NCBI RefSeq assembly: GCF_020526085.1
Contig: NZ_CP084874.1
Location: forward strand, 1,550,001-1,614,000
From: Klebsiella africana
Lineage (GTDB): Bacteria; Pseudomonadota; Gammaproteobacteria; Enterobacterales; Enterobacteriaceae
DNA length: 64,000 nucleotides
Reading direction: 5' to 3'
How positions within the stretch are numbered: the stretch's first letter is position 1; every line of letters starts with the position of its first letter. A model generated the notes under the pieces. It was not told the DNA's origin. It saw only the letters and a list, made by a program, of their open reading frames with translations, and did not search any database. A program made the translations under genes and the position numbers. Positions 18,025 to 28,558 of this stretch are shown here, piece after piece.

Positions 18025-19125
18025 ATGAAAGTTAAAGTACTGTCCCTCCTGGTACCGGCTCTGCTGGTAGCAGGCGCAGCAAATGCGGCTGAAATTTATA
18101 ACAAAGACGGCAACAAATTAGACCTGTACGGTAAAATCGACGGTCTGCACTACTTCTCTGACGACAAGAGCGTCGACGGCGACCAGACCTACATGCGTGT
18201 AGGCGTGAAAGGCGAAACCCAGATCAACGACCAGCTGACCGGTTACGGCCAGTGGGAATACAACGTTCAGGCGAACAACACTGAAAGCTCCAGCGATCAG
18301 GCATGGACTCGTCTGGCATTCGCCGGTCTGAAATTTGGCGACGCGGGCTCTTTCGACTACGGTCGTAACTACGGCGTAGTCTACGACGTAACGTCCTGGA
18401 CCGACGTTCTGCCGGAATTCGGCGGCGACACCTACGGTTCTGACAACTTCCTGCAGTCCCGTGCTAACGGCGTAGCAACCTACCGTAACTCTGACTTCTT
18501 CGGTCTGGTTGACGGCCTGAACTTTGCTCTGCAGTATCAGGGTAAAAACGGCAGCGTCAGCGGCGAAGGTACTTCTCCGACCAACAACGGTCGTGGCGCT
18601 CTGAAACAGAACGGCGACGGTTACGGTACCTCTCTGACCTATGATATCTTTGATGGTATCAGCGCTGGTTTCGCGTATTCTCACTCCAAACGTAACGGCG
18701 ACCAGAACACCCAACTGGAACTGGGTCGTGGCGACAACGCTGAAACCTACACCGGTGGTCTGAAATACGACGCCAACAACATCTACCTGGCGACTCAGTA
18801 CACCCAGACCTACAACGCTACTCGCGCTGGTTCCCTGGGCTTTGCTAACAAAGCGCAGAACTTCGAAGTGGTTGCTCAGTACCAGTTCGACTTCGGTCTG
18901 CGTCCGTCCGTGGCTTACCTGCAGTCTAAAGGTAAGGATCTGGAAGGCTACGGCGACCAGGACATCCTGAAATATGTTGACGTTGGCGCGACCTACTACT
19001 TCAACAAAAACATGTCCACCTATGTTGACTACAAAATCAACCTGCTGGACGACAACAGCTTCACCCGCAACGCCGGTATCTCTACCGACGACGTGGTTGC
19101 ACTGGGCCTGGTTTACCAGTTCTAA
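18025..19125 (+). CDS. ompC: Outer-membrane general porin OmpC (OmpK36)
   Basis: A 366-residue trimeric 16-strand beta-barrel porin with a cleavable signal peptide ([21 protein letters not shown], mature [10 protein letters not shown]) and terminal Phe for BAM recognition (GLVYQF). In Klebsiella this is OmpK36, a main entry route for beta-lactams including carbapenems. The constriction loop L3 reads [15 protein letters not shown], without the GD or TD insertion after GGD that narrows the pore in some resistant lineages. OmpR-controlled from upstream, divergent micF, strong terminator downstream. The frame is intact with no premature stop. Confidence 0.98.
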   Translation: MKVKVLSLLVPALLVAGAANAAEIYNKDGNKLDLYGKIDGLHYFSDDKSVDGDQTYMRVGVKGETQINDQLTGYGQWEYNVQANNTESSSDQAWTRLAFAGLKFGDAGSFDYGRNYGVVYDVTSWTDVLPEFGGDTYGSDNFLQSRANGVATYRNSDFFGLVDGLNFALQYQGKNGSVSGEGTSPTNNGRGALKQNGDGYGTSLTYDIFDGISAGFAYSHSKRNGDQNTQLELGRGDNAETYTGGLKYDANNIYLATQYTQTYNATRAGSLGFANKAQNFEVVAQYQFDFGLRPSVAYLQSKGKDLEGYGDQDILKYVDVGATYYFNKNMSTYVDYKINLLDDNSFTRNAGISTDDVVALGLVYQF

Positions 19126-19142
19126 GTTGCAAGCTGCATAAC

Positions 19143-19169
19143 AAAAAGGCGCCTCTGGCGCCTTTTTTT
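19143..19169 (+). terminator. ompC rho-independent terminator
   Basis: GGCGCC (19148-19153), a short TCT loop and GGCGCC (19157-19162), flanked by A-run and T-run. Strong and nearly symmetric. Confidence 0.93.
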
Positions 19170-19228
19170 ATGTCCGGTTTAACCTCGCTGGTATACTCTT
19201 GTCGCCCTGGTAAGAGGAGCCTCGATTA

Positions 19229-20281
19229 ATGGATATGACTTTCTTTCGCGCCGCGCTGCTGGGCGCCTGCGTTTTGCTCTCTGGCTGCGATTCAGCTACC
19301 CCTCCTGCAACTTCCAACTCGACGGCCACTGTGCTGGATGGCAAAACAATGGGCACCTTCTGGCGGGTCAGCGTGATTGGCGTCGATGAAGCAAAAGCCC
19401 AGGCATTGCGCGCCAAGGTTCAGGCCCAGCTGGATGCCGACGATCGCCTGCTGTCGACCTGGAAAAACGACTCGGCGCTGATGCGTTTCAACCACGCGGC
19501 GGATACCCGTCCCTGGCCGGTGAGCGAAGCGATGGCGGATATCGTGACCCTGTCGCTGCGGATTGGCGCCAAAACGCACGGTGCGATGGATATTACCGTG
19601 GGGCCGCTGGTCAATCTGTGGGGCTTTGGCCCGGATAAACAGCCGGTCACCACCCCCGACGCGCAGGCGATTGCCGCAGCGAAAGCACGCACCGGCCTGC
19701 AGCATTTGCAGGTTATCAATCAGAGTGGCAGGCAGTTCCTGCAAAAAGATATTCCCGATCTGTTCGTCGATCTCTCTACTGTGGGGGAAGGCTATGCCGC
19801 CGATCACCTTGCGCGGTTGATGGAGCAGGAGGGGATCTCCCGCTATCTGGTGTCGGTTGGCGGGGCGCTAGTCAGCCGCGGGATGAACGGCGAAGGCAAG
19901 CCCTGGCGGGTGGCGATCCAGAAACCGACCGACCGGGAAAATGCCGTCCAGGCGATTGTCGACATCAATGGCCACGGCATCAGTACCTCCGGCAGCTATC
20001 GCAATTACTATGAACTTGATGGCAAACGTATCTCTCACGTTATCGATCCGCAGACCGGGCAGCCGATAACCCATAAGCTGGTCTCCGTCACTGTCATTGC
20101 GCCAACGGCGCTGGAGGCGGACGGCTGGGATACCGGACTGATGGTGCTGGGGCCGGAAAAAGCGCAGCAGGTAGTGCGCGAACAGGGGCTGGCGGTCTAT
20201 ATGATCGTTAAAGAAGGAGAGGGCTTTAAAACCTGGATGTCGCCGCAGTTCCGCACTTTCCTTGTCGGCGAGAAAAATTAA
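19229..20281 (+). CDS. apbE: FAD:protein FMN transferase ApbE (lipoprotein)
   Basis: A 350-residue periplasmic lipoprotein with lipobox LLSGC at about residues 17-21. ApbE covalently attaches FMN to Thr/Ser of target flavoproteins such as NqrB/NqrC and RnfG. Conserved family blocks are GKTMGTFWRV, GAMDITVGPLVNLWGFGP, DLSTVGEGYAAD and the C-terminal VIDPQTGQPI and DGWDTGLMVLG. It begins at the same place as the E. coli protein. Its stop codon overlaps the Ada box of the downstream ada gene. Confidence 0.95.
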   Translation: MDMTFFRAALLGACVLLSGCDSATPPATSNSTATVLDGKTMGTFWRVSVIGVDEAKAQALRAKVQAQLDADDRLLSTWKNDSALMRFNHAADTRPWPVSEAMADIVTLSLRIGAKTHGAMDITVGPLVNLWGFGPDKQPVTTPDAQAIAAAKARTGLQHLQVINQSGRQFLQKDIPDLFVDLSTVGEGYAADHLARLMEQEGISRYLVSVGGALVSRGMNGEGKPWRVAIQKPTDRENAVQAIVDINGHGISTSGSYRNYYELDGKRISHVIDPQTGQPITHKLVSVTVIAPTALEADGWDTGLMVLGPEKAQQVVREQGLAVYMIVKEGEGFKTWMSPQFRTFLVGEKN

Positions 20282-20288
20282 AAAGCAA
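20276..20288 (+). promoter_or_regulatory. Ada box of the ada-alkB operon
   Basis: AAT-N6-GCAA (20276-20278 and 20285-20288), followed by GATTG, matches the A-box/B-box of the E. coli ada promoter almost base for base. It lies 67 bases before the ada start and overlaps the apbE stop codon. Methylated Ada should bind here and activate its own operon. Confidence 0.75.
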
Positions 20289-20354
20289 GATTGCGGGTTT
20301 TTTACTGCGGGCTTTACCACAGACTGAGGGTACACTTACAGCTGGAGACCCGTC

Positions 20355-21419
20355 ATGAAACCGATAGTTGTCGATACCGATGACCGCCGCTGGCAGGCGG
20401 TCTGCGAACGTGATACTCGGGCCGATGGTCAATTTGTCTTTGCGGTACTGACTACCGGCATCTGCTGCCGCCCTTCCTGCCGCTCGCGGCGCGCGCGGCG
20501 GGAAAATGTGCGCTTTTTTGCCGACGTCACCTCCGCCGTGGCGGCGGGGTTCCGCCCCTGCAAACGCTGCCAGCCGGATAAAGACGATCCGCAGCAGCAA
20601 AGGGTCGACAAAGTGGCGCAGGCCTGCCGGTTGCTGGAGCAGGACGCGCCCCTGACCCTTGAGACGCTGGCCCACAGGCTGGCGGTCAGTCCGTTTCATT
20701 TCCACCGTTTGTTTAAATCCGTCACCGGTATGACCCCCAAAGCCTGGCAGCAGGCATGGCGGGCGCGGCGTCTGCGGGAAGCGCTGGCGCAGGGAAGTCC
20801 GGTGACTCGCGCCGCGCTGGCCGCTGGTTTTCCCGACAGCAGTAGCTATTATCGCCAGGCCGATGCCGCATTAGGGATGACCGCCAGCCAGTTCCGCCGC
20901 GGCGGCACTACCACCGTGGTGACCTGGACGACGGGCGATTGCACGCTGGGTCGCTGCCTGGTGGCATACAGCGAACGCGGCGTTTGTGCGGTGCTGCCGG
21001 GTGATAACGATGCGGCATTGCTCGACGACTTGCGCCGGCGCTTTCCCAATGCCGAGCTGCGTGAAGGCGACCCTGAGTTTCGCCGCCAGATGGCGGAGAT
21101 TTTCGCCCACCTTGATGACAGCCGACGGCCGGTATCGCTGCCGCTGGATCTGCAGGGCACCGCATTTCAGCTGCAGGTCTGGCAAGCGCTGAGACAGATC
21201 CCGGTGGGCGAGACCCGTAGCTACCGCCAGGTGGCAGAGCATATTGGTCTGCCGCGGGCGGCAAGAGCGGTGGCCGGCGCCTGTGCGGCGAATTCGCTGG
21301 CGGTGATCGTTCCCTGCCATCGGGTGGTGCGGGAGGGCGGTGCGATGTCCGGTTACCGCTGGGGAACGGCGCGGAAAGCGCAGCTACTGGCGCGCGAGGC
21401 CCAACATGAGGAGGAGTAA
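20355..21419 (+). CDS. ada: Ada: bifunctional alkylation-response activator and O6-methylguanine-DNA methyltransferase
   Basis: A 354-residue protein. The N-terminal zinc domain has CCRPSCRSRRARRENV and CKRC (Cys38-type acceptor for methylphosphotriesters). An AraC-type helix-turn-helix follows (about 90-185, FHFHRLFKSVTGMTPKAW). The C-terminal MGMT domain carries the catalytic PCHR (VIVPCHRVVREGG, about residue 320). It accepts methyl groups irreversibly and, once methylated on the N-terminal Cys, activates ada-alkB and alkA. Its stop overlaps the alkB start (TAATG). Confidence 0.97.
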   Translation: MKPIVVDTDDRRWQAVCERDTRADGQFVFAVLTTGICCRPSCRSRRARRENVRFFADVTSAVAAGFRPCKRCQPDKDDPQQQRVDKVAQACRLLEQDAPLTLETLAHRLAVSPFHFHRLFKSVTGMTPKAWQQAWRARRLREALAQGSPVTRAALAAGFPDSSSYYRQADAALGMTASQFRRGGTTTVVTWTTGDCTLGRCLVAYSERGVCAVLPGDNDAALLDDLRRRFPNAELREGDPEFRRQMAEIFAHLDDSRRPVSLPLDLQGTAFQLQVWQALRQIPVGETRSYRQVAEHIGLPRAARAVAGACAANSLAVIVPCHRVVREGGAMSGYRWGTARKAQLLAREAQHEEE

Positions 21420-22072
21420 TGCTCGATCTGTTTAGCGATACCCCACCGTGGCAGGAGCCGCTAGCCCCTGGCGCGGTGGTACTTCGACGATTTGCCCGCG
21501 AGCGCGCCCCGGCGCTGCTGCAGGCGATTGCCGACGTCGCCAGTCAGTCGCCGTTTCGCCAGATGGTCACGCCTGGCGGGTACACCATGTCGGTTGCCAT
21601 GACCAACTGCGGCCCTCTGGGCTGGACCACCGATCGCCACGGCTATCTGTACGCGCCCATCGATCCGCTAACCGACACTCCCTGGCCACGGATGCCTGCC
21701 ATATTTTGTGAACTGGCGCTTGAGGCCGCCGCAGCCGGCGGCTATCCGGAGTTTTCCCCCGATGCCTGTCTGATTAACCGCTATTGTCCCGGCGCAAAAC
21801 TGTCATTGCATCAGGATAAAGATGAACAGGATCTGCGGGCGCCGATCGTCTCGGTCTCGCTGGGCTTGCCGGCCATCTTTCAGTTTGGCGGGTTGCAACG
21901 CAGCGACCCGCTGCAGAGGCTGCTGCTGGAGCATGGCGATGTGGTGGTCTGGGGCGGGGCGTCGCGCCTGTTTTATCATGGCATTCAGCCGCTGAAAGCG
22001 GGGCATCATCCGGAAACGGGCGACTGTCGTTACAACATTACCTTTCGTCTGGCGGGGCGTTCCCGCGACTAA
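21419..22072 (+). CDS. alkB: Alpha-ketoglutarate-dependent DNA/RNA dioxygenase AlkB
   Basis: A 217-residue Fe(II)/2-oxoglutarate dioxygenase. It oxidatively removes methyl groups from 1-methyladenine and 3-methylcytosine. Iron ligands are visible as HQD in KLSLHQDKDEQD and the distal His in FYHGIQPL. The 2-oxoglutarate-binding Arg is in RYNITFR. It is translationally coupled to ada. Confidence 0.97.
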   Translation: MLDLFSDTPPWQEPLAPGAVVLRRFARERAPALLQAIADVASQSPFRQMVTPGGYTMSVAMTNCGPLGWTTDRHGYLYAPIDPLTDTPWPRMPAIFCELALEAAAAGGYPEFSPDACLINRYCPGAKLSLHQDKDEQDLRAPIVSVSLGLPAIFQFGGLQRSDPLQRLLLEHGDVVVWGGASRLFYHGIQPLKAGHHPETGDCRYNITFRLAGRSRD

Positions 22073-22146
22073 AATAAGAATTATTCTTGATGTCGCCGCC
22101 GAGCCGTTTAAACTGCTGGCTGTTTTGCTTTTGCGGATAGCCTGTT

Positions 22147-23790
22147 ATGGAACTTCTCTCTCTCGTCTGGCGCCAGTATCGCTGGCCGTTTCTGGGCGTT
22201 ATTGCTCTCAGCCTGCTCAGCGCCGCGCTGGGTATCGGCTTAATCGCGTTCATTAACCTGCGGCTGATAACGGTTGTCGATACGTCGCTGCGGGTCCTGC
22301 CGGAGTTTCTTGGTCTGCTGGGGCTGCTGATGGCGGTGACCCTGGGCTCGCAGCTGGCGCTAACCACTCTCGGCCACCATTTTGTCTATCGTCTGCGCGG
22401 TGAGTTTGTTAAACGCATCCTCGATACCCAGATTGAACAAGTAGAGAAGATCGGCAGTGCGTCGCTGCTTGCCGGGCTGACCAGCGATATTCGCAATATC
22501 ACCATCGCCTTTGTGCGCCTGCCGGAGCTGGTGCAGGGGATCATTCTCACCTTCGGCTCCGCGGCCTACCTCGCCTGGCTGTCAGGAAAAATGATGCTGG
22601 TGACGGCGCTGTGGATGGCGCTCACCATCTGGGGCGGCTTTGTGCTGGTGTCGCGGGTATACAAACATATGACCAGCCTGCGCGAAACGGAAGATAAACT
22701 GTATCACGACTATCAGACGGTGCTGGAGGGGCGTAAAGAGCTGACCCTCAACCGCGAACGCGCAGAATATGTCTTTAATCAGCTCTACCTCCCGGACGCC
22801 CGGGAGTACCGGCACCATATCGTTCGCGCCGATACCTTCCACCTCAGCGCGGTTAACTGGTCGAATATTATGATGCTTGGCGCCATCGGGCTGGTGTTCT
22901 GGATGGCCAACAGCCTCGGCTGGGCCGATACCGCCGTGGCGGCGACCTATTCCCTGACGCTGCTGTTTCTGCGTACGCCGCTGCTCTCCGCCGTCGGCGC
23001 GCTGCCCACGCTGCTCAGCGCCCAGGTGGCGTTTAACAAGCTGCGTCAGTTCTCCCTCGCCCCGTATCAGGCCGACTTTCCCCGGCCGCAGGCGCATCCT
23101 GACTGGCAGACGCTGGAGCTGCGCGATGTCACCTTCCATTATCCGGACCAGCGCTTTGCGGTAGGGCCGCTTAATCTGACGCTGAAGCGCGGCGAGCTGG
23201 TGTTTCTCATCGGCGGCAACGGCAGCGGCAAGTCAACGCTGGCGATGCTCCTGACCGGCCTGTATCAACCGGTTTCCGGTCAGATCCTCGTCGACGGCCA
23301 GCCGCTGGCAGTCGAGAAACCGGAGGAGTACCGCAAACTGTTCTCCGCGGTGTTTACCGACGTCTGGCTGTTCGACCGTCTGCTCGGGCCGCAGGGCGAG
23401 GAGGCCGATCCGGCGCTGGTGGCAACATGGCTGGAGCGTCTGCAAATGGCCCACAAGCTGCAGCTGGAGAACGGAAAAATCGCTGACCTGCGGTTGTCGA
23501 AAGGGCAGAAGAAGCGCGTGGCGCTCCTGCTGGCGCTGGCCGAGTCCCGGGATATCATTCTGCTGGATGAATGGGCGGCGGATCAGGATCCGCATTTCCG
23601 CCGCGAGTTCTATCAGGTGCTGCTGCCGCTGATGCAGCAGATGGGGAAAACCGTGTTCGCCATCAGCCATGACGATCATTATTTCCAGCACGCCGATCGC
23701 CTGCTGGAGATGCGCGCCGGCCAGCTCGCCGAACTTACCGGTGAAGAGCGAGAACAGGCTTCTCGCGATGCGGTGGCCCGCACGGCCTGA
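22147..23790 (+). CDS. yojI: ABC transporter YojI (cyclic peptide-type exporter)
   Basis: A 547-residue fused membrane/ATPase half-transporter. Six membrane helices occupy about residues 1-300. The ATPase has Walker A (GGNGSGKST, about 360), a signature region [17 protein letters not shown] and Walker B ([13 protein letters not shown]). In E. coli YojI exports microcin J25 through TolC. It follows alkB at 74 bp; a weak hairpin follows the gene. Confidence 0.94.
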   Translation: MELLSLVWRQYRWPFLGVIALSLLSAALGIGLIAFINLRLITVVDTSLRVLPEFLGLLGLLMAVTLGSQLALTTLGHHFVYRLRGEFVKRILDTQIEQVEKIGSASLLAGLTSDIRNITIAFVRLPELVQGIILTFGSAAYLAWLSGKMMLVTALWMALTIWGGFVLVSRVYKHMTSLRETEDKLYHDYQTVLEGRKELTLNRERAEYVFNQLYLPDAREYRHHIVRADTFHLSAVNWSNIMMLGAIGLVFWMANSLGWADTAVAATYSLTLLFLRTPLLSAVGALPTLLSAQVAFNKLRQFSLAPYQADFPRPQAHPDWQTLELRDVTFHYPDQRFAVGPLNLTLKRGELVFLIGGNGSGKSTLAMLLTGLYQPVSGQILVDGQPLAVEKPEEYRKLFSAVFTDVWLFDRLLGPQGEEADPALVATWLERLQMAHKLQLENGKIADLRLSKGQKKRVALLLALAESRDIILLDEWAADQDPHFRREFYQVLLPLMQQMGKTVFAISHDDHYFQHADRLLEMRAGQLAELTGEEREQASRDAVARTA

Positions 23791-23801
23791 CAATCGCCAT
23801 A

Positions 23802-23822
23802 CGCCCGGGTAAAGCCCGGGCG
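23802..23822 (+). terminator. Stem-loop after yojI
   Basis: CGCCCGGG (23802-23809) pairs with CCCGGGCG (23815-23822) across 5 nt. No strong U-run follows (CCGCTGAAATTTTC), so it is a possible weak or rho-assisted terminator. A second small hairpin (CCGGCC/GGCCGG, 23894-23909) sits just before mgtE. Confidence 0.4.
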
Positions 23823-23939
23823 CCGCTGAAATTTTCAGCGTCTACATCGCTGACGGTTATTATTTCCCCCTCCTCGCGCTATGCTTAAGGCTTCCGGCCC
23901 GCAGGCCGGCTCACTATTCTCAAAAGGATTGCCCGATCG

Positions 23940-25376
23940 ATGTCCGTTTTGCATAAAAAAAGCGCCCGCTTGCGTGACGAAGAGCGCGCCCGTCTGATTT
24001 GGCTCTTGAGCACCGATAAAGCGGTGACCTCCGTGCTGCTGGGCAAACTGACGCTGGCTGAGCGCTATGATGAAGGGACGCTGGCCGATGACCTGGCCGA
24101 AGTGGAAATGCTGGTCTCGCATCTGCCGCCACCGGATCTCGCCGATGCGCTGGAAGCGCTCCCCTATGACGCCCGCACCGCACTGTGGTGCCTGGTGCCT
24201 GACGAGAAACGTGGCGAAGTGCTGCTGGAAGCCTCAGAGAACGTCTGGGGCGATCTCATTGACAAAATGAGCGACCACGAGCTGCTGCAGACCATGCAGC
24301 CGCTGGATATCGATGAACAGGTTTACCTGCTGCAGCATCTGCCGCGCAACCTGACCGGACGTCTGCTGGCGACTCTGCCGGCCGAGAAGCGCGCCCGTAT
24401 CCGGCAGATAATGCGCTACGCCGACAACAGCGTCGGGTCGATCATGGAGTTTGAGGTCATTACGGTGCGGCCGGAGGCCACTCTGGCAGCGGTGCAGCGC
24501 TATCTGCGGCGTCTCGGTAAAATGCCGGAGAACACCGATAAGCTGTTCGTCACTACCCGCAATAAGCTGCTGCTCGGCGAGCTGGAGCTCCAGACCATTC
24601 TGCTCAACGATGCGCAGAAACGGGTGGGGGAGGTGATGGAGGGCGATCCGGTTACCTTTCAGCCGCATGAAGAGGCGGAGAAAGTGGCGCGCACTTTCGA
24701 ACGTGATGACTTACTCAGCGCCGCCGTCATTGATGCCGACGGCAAGCTGATCGGGCGCCTGACCATCGATGAGATCGTCGATGTGGTCTATGAAGAGACG
24801 GATAACGATCTGCGCCGGATGGGCGGCCTGAGTGATGAAGAAGATGTCTTCGCCCCGGTCAGCAAAGCGGTGAAAACCCGCTGGGCGTGGCTGGCGGTCA
24901 ACCTGTGTACGGCGTTTATCGCTTCCAGGGTCATCGACGGCTTCGAACACACCATTTCACAGCTGGTGGCGCTGGCCTCGCTGATGCCGATCGTTGCCGG
25001 CATCGGCGGCAATACCGGCAATCAGACGATCACCATGATCGTCCGGGCGATGGCGCTGCAGCAGATCCAGCCCGGCAGCTTTACCTTCCTGATCCTGCGT
25101 GAAATGGGGGTCGCCCTGATTAACGGCCTGGTGTGGGGCGGGATTATGGGGGCCATCACCTGGTGGCTGTATGACGATCCGCAGCTCGGCGGGGTGATGA
25201 CGCTGGCCATGATGCTCAATCTGCTGATGGCGGCGATGATGGGCGTGATCATCCCGATGGTTATGGTGAAGCTGGGGCGCGACCCGGCGGTCGGCTCCAG
25301 CGTGATGATCACCGCCATTACCGATACCGGTGGCTTCTTTATTTTCCTTGGTCTGGCGACGCTGTTTCTGATGTAG
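23940..25376 (+). CDS. mgtE: Magnesium transporter MgtE
   Basis: A 478-residue MgtE-family Mg2+ channel. The cytosolic N-domain (about 1-150) is made of short helical repeats with LPPPDLADALEALP. A CBS-domain pair follows (about 165-290), then five membrane helices with the signature GIGGNTGNQTITMIVRAMA. It should admit Mg2+ and be gated by cytosolic Mg2+ at the N and CBS domains. Not part of the E. coli K-12 gene set at this locus. Its last 38 bases overlap the convergent SulP gene. Confidence 0.9.
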   Translation: MSVLHKKSARLRDEERARLIWLLSTDKAVTSVLLGKLTLAERYDEGTLADDLAEVEMLVSHLPPPDLADALEALPYDARTALWCLVPDEKRGEVLLEASENVWGDLIDKMSDHELLQTMQPLDIDEQVYLLQHLPRNLTGRLLATLPAEKRARIRQIMRYADNSVGSIMEFEVITVRPEATLAAVQRYLRRLGKMPENTDKLFVTTRNKLLLGELELQTILLNDAQKRVGEVMEGDPVTFQPHEEAEKVARTFERDDLLSAAVIDADGKLIGRLTIDEIVDVVYEETDNDLRRMGGLSDEEDVFAPVSKAVKTRWAWLAVNLCTAFIASRVIDGFEHTISQLVALASLMPIVAGIGGNTGNQTITMIVRAMALQQIQPGSFTFLILREMGVALINGLVWGGIMGAITWWLYDDPQLGGVMTLAMMLNLLMAAMMGVIIPMVMVKLGRDPAVGSSVMITAITDTGGFFIFLGLATLFLM

Positions 25377-26577
25377 CCGACGCTTTCGCCCGCAGGCGGC
25401 GGGGGATGATCGCCATGGCGACAATCCCCGCCAGCACACCGATCGCCAGATTGCTGGTTCCCACCGTCGCGGCGACGGTCACCAGCATCACCAGCGTTTC
25501 CGGCCACGGATTACGCGCCAGCTCCCCCGGGCGTATGCTGTGCCAGCTAAAGGTCTTCACCGCCACGATCACCATCACCCCGGCCAGAACCGCCATCGGG
25601 ATCTTCGCCATCACCTGGCTGAGCGCCGTTACCAGCAGGAGCAGCACCAGGCCGGCGATAACCGTTGAGAGGCGGCTGCGGGCCCGGCCCATTTCCACGT
25701 TAACGATGGTCTGGCCGATCATCGCGCAGCCGGCGATGCCGCCATAGCAGCCGGCAAGAATATTAGCGATACCCAGCCCGGCGCTTTCCCGCGATTTATT
25801 CGACGGGGTATGGGTGAGATCGTCCACCAGCTTAGCCGTCAGCAGGGACTCCATCAGGCCGACAAAGGCGATACTGAGGGCGCAGGGCCAGATTATCTGT
25901 AGGGTGGCCAGGTTTAGGGGAACGGTCAGGGCGGTGAACCCCGGCAGGCCGCCGCTCATTGACCCTTCATCACCCACGGTCGGCAACAGCTGGCCGGTGG
26001 TCGCGGTATAGAGGGTGAGCACGACGATGGCAATCAACGGCGCCGGGATAGCCTTAATAAAGCGTGGCGCCCACAGAACGATAAGCAGGGTCAGGACGAA
26101 CAGACCGACGATCAGCGGTTGTCGGCTCCAGAAATGCGGCACCTGAGCGAAAAAAATCAGGAGCCCGAGGGCGTTGACGAACCCGGTCATCACCGCCGGG
26201 GGAATAAAGCGCATCAGGCGCGCCATGCCGCACAGACCAAACAAAATTTGAATAATACCTGCCAGAATGACAGCCGGTAAAATGTACCCCACGCCGTGCT
26301 GATGCACCATCGGGCCAATCACCAGCGCCACCGAGCCCGCGGCGGCGGTGACCATCGCCGGGCGTCCGCCGAGGACCGACATCGCCAGACAGAGCACGAC
26401 CGAAGCAATCAGGCTCACCTGTGGGTCAACGCCGGCAATGACCGAAAACGAAATCACTTCAGGGATTAAGGCGAGCGCGGTGAGCACCCCAGCCAGCACT
26501 TCACGCGTGAACAGTGACGGGGAGCGGACGATTAGACGCAGGTTGCCGGAAGCGGCGGGGTCAGAAACTGGGGGCAT
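25339..26577 (-). CDS. SulP-family inorganic anion transporter (short form)
   Basis: A 412-residue membrane protein with about 11-13 helices. It carries the SulP core (EVLAGVLTALALIPEVISFSVIAGVDP; AAAGSVALVIGP; SIAFVGLMESLLTAKLVDDL). It ends soon after the membrane domain, so the cytosolic STAS domain of most SulP proteins is absent. Substrate could be sulfate, bicarbonate or another anion; not assignable. The stop lies 38 bases inside the 3' end of mgtE, an unusual convergent overlap. Confidence 0.82.
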   Translation of the reverse strand: MPPVSDPAASGNLRLIVRSPSLFTREVLAGVLTALALIPEVISFSVIAGVDPQVSLIASVVLCLAMSVLGGRPAMVTAAAGSVALVIGPMVHQHGVGYILPAVILAGIIQILFGLCGMARLMRFIPPAVMTGFVNALGLLIFFAQVPHFWSRQPLIVGLFVLTLLIVLWAPRFIKAIPAPLIAIVVLTLYTATTGQLLPTVGDEGSMSGGLPGFTALTVPLNLATLQIIWPCALSIAFVGLMESLLTAKLVDDLTHTPSNKSRESAGLGIANILAGCYGGIAGCAMIGQTIVNVEMGRARSRLSTVIAGLVLLLLVTALSQVMAKIPMAVLAGVMVIVAVKTFSWHSIRPGELARNPWPETLVMLVTVAATVGTSNLAIGVLAGIVAMAIIPRRLRAKASATSETASPDQGK

Positions 26578-26857
26578 AAAAAAAGTTCGCAGCTTATAAA
26601 AAAGAGGGAGTGGTGTCAGGCCTTGCTTCCGTGCGGTCTGTCACAAAACCAGGGATGATAGCGCGGAATCTGCCAACGCACCAGTACAAAAAGTGATTTG
26701 CCGTATACATTTATTAAACATTTTTATAACGGATCTCAAAACAGAACTTAAAATTTAAACAATATTTAAATTTTTGAGCTTCGGTGGTAACGTGAGTGGT
26801 GACAATCGTATCACCTGCGCTAAATAAAAACAGCGAGTAAAGTAAGGCTCAAATCCG

Positions 26858-28492
26858 ATGAATAAAAAGATGGCCGTACCACGCTCACAGGCGGTTGGTC
26901 CCAACAGCACTCGGACCGACACCCGCCATGAGCAAGAGACGGATGTATTGTTGATTGGCGGCGGCATTATGAGCGCCACACTGGGAACCTGGCTGCAGGA
27001 GCTTGAGCCAGACTGGTCTATTACCATGGTTGAGCAGATGTCCAGCGTAGCGGAAGAGAGCTCAAATGGGTGGAACAATGCGGGTACCGGCCACGCGGCG
27101 CTGATGGAGCTGAACTATACGCCACAGACCGCCAACGGCATCAATATCGACAAAGCTGTCGACATCAACGAAGCCTTCCATATCTCGCGTCAGTTCTGGG
27201 CGCATCAGGTAACGCGCGGCGTCCTGAACAAACCAAAATCTTTCATTAACAGCGTGCCGCACATGAGCTTTGTGTGGGGCGAAGATAACGTCAACTTCCT
27301 GCGTGCGCGCTATGCGGCGCTGCAGCAAAGCGAACTGTTCCGCGGTATTCGCTATTCTGAAGACCATCAGCAGATCAAAGCCTGGGCGCCGCTGGTAATG
27401 GAAGGCCGCGACCCGCAGCAAAAGGTGGCAGCCACTCGCACTGAAGTGGGAACCGACGTCAACTATGGCGAAATCACCCGCCAGCTGATCGCCGGCCTGC
27501 AAACGCATGATAATTTCTCCCTGCAACTGGGCACCGTGGTGCGTCGCTTCAAGCGCAACGCCGATAAGAGCTGGACGGTCACTCTGGCGGATGCCGACAA
27601 CCGTCGCCAAAAGCGGGTCATTAAAGCGAAATTTATCTTTATCGGCGCCGGTGGCGCGGCGCTGACCCTGCTGCAGGAGACCGGTATTCCGCAGGCCAAA
27701 GAGTATGCGGGCTTCCCGGTTGGCGGCCAGTTCCTGGTCTGCGAAAACCCGGAGGTGGTTAACCACCATCTGGCGAAGGTTTACGGCCAGGCTGAAGTGG
27801 GTGCGCCACCGATGTCGGTGCCGCACATCGATACCCGTATTATTGACGGTAAACGCGTGGTGCTGTTCGGGCCATTCGCGACTTTCTCGACCCGTTTCCT
27901 GAAGAACGGGTCGCTGTGGGATCTGCTGGCCTCGACAAATACCTCGAATATTTTACCGATGCTCAACGTCGGCCTGGACAACTTCGATCTGGTGAAATAT
28001 CTGATTAGCCAGGTGATGCAGAAAGATAAAGATCGTCTGGCCGCGCTGTGCGAATACTATCCGGAAGCGCGGAAGGAGGACTGGCGGTTGTGGCAGGCCG
28101 GTCAGCGCGTGCAAATCATCAAGCGCGATGCGAAGAAGGGCGGGGTATTGCGTCTGGGCACGGAAGTGGTCAGCGATGACGAAGGCACTGTCGCCGCACT
28201 GTTGGGCGCGTCGCCTGGCGCCTCCACCGCGGCACCTATCATGCTGCAGCTGATGGAAAAAGTGTTTAAAGACAAAGTTAATTCGCCGGAATGGCAGGCC
28301 AAGCTGAAGGCGATCATCCCAACCTACGGTATCCGTCTTGATGGCAACCCGGCGGAGATCGAGAAAGCGTTGGCATGGACCAGTGAAGTGCTGGAGCTGA
28401 AATATGAGCCAGCCGGGGCGATGGATGAGGCCCCGCAGGCGGAGCTGAAGCCGCTGAGCGGCGGCAAGCCGATGGCGGATATCGCGCTCTGA
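26858..28492 (+). CDS. mqo: Malate:quinone oxidoreductase
   Basis: A 544-residue FAD-dependent peripheral membrane enzyme, oxidising malate to oxaloacetate with quinone as acceptor. The FAD motif reads [14 protein letters not shown] (about residues 29-42), followed by [12 protein letters not shown] and the C-terminal [15 protein letters not shown]. The N-terminal 25 residues diverge from E. coli, but the length is close to it. 280 bases of AT-rich promoter region precede it. A shared terminator follows. Confidence 0.96.
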   Translation: MNKKMAVPRSQAVGPNSTRTDTRHEQETDVLLIGGGIMSATLGTWLQELEPDWSITMVEQMSSVAEESSNGWNNAGTGHAALMELNYTPQTANGINIDKAVDINEAFHISRQFWAHQVTRGVLNKPKSFINSVPHMSFVWGEDNVNFLRARYAALQQSELFRGIRYSEDHQQIKAWAPLVMEGRDPQQKVAATRTEVGTDVNYGEITRQLIAGLQTHDNFSLQLGTVVRRFKRNADKSWTVTLADADNRRQKRVIKAKFIFIGAGGAALTLLQETGIPQAKEYAGFPVGGQFLVCENPEVVNHHLAKVYGQAEVGAPPMSVPHIDTRIIDGKRVVLFGPFATFSTRFLKNGSLWDLLASTNTSNILPMLNVGLDNFDLVKYLISQVMQKDKDRLAALCEYYPEARKEDWRLWQAGQRVQIIKRDAKKGGVLRLGTEVVSDDEGTVAALLGASPGASTAAPIMLQLMEKVFKDKVNSPEWQAKLKAIIPTYGIRLDGNPAEIEKALAWTSEVLELKYEPAGAMDEAPQAELKPLSGGKPMADIAL

Positions 28493-28506
28493 TAAACGCT
28501 CTGACA

Positions 28507-28534
28507 AAAACGGCAGCCTGCGGGCTGCCGTTTT
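28507..28534. terminator. Bidirectional terminator between mqo and eco
   Basis: ACGGCAGCC pairs with GGCTGCCGT around a TGCG loop, with an A-run on one side and a T-run on the other, so it serves both convergent genes. Confidence 0.9.
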
Positions 28535-28558
28535 GTATGGTCGGTTTGTTGGTTCGCC

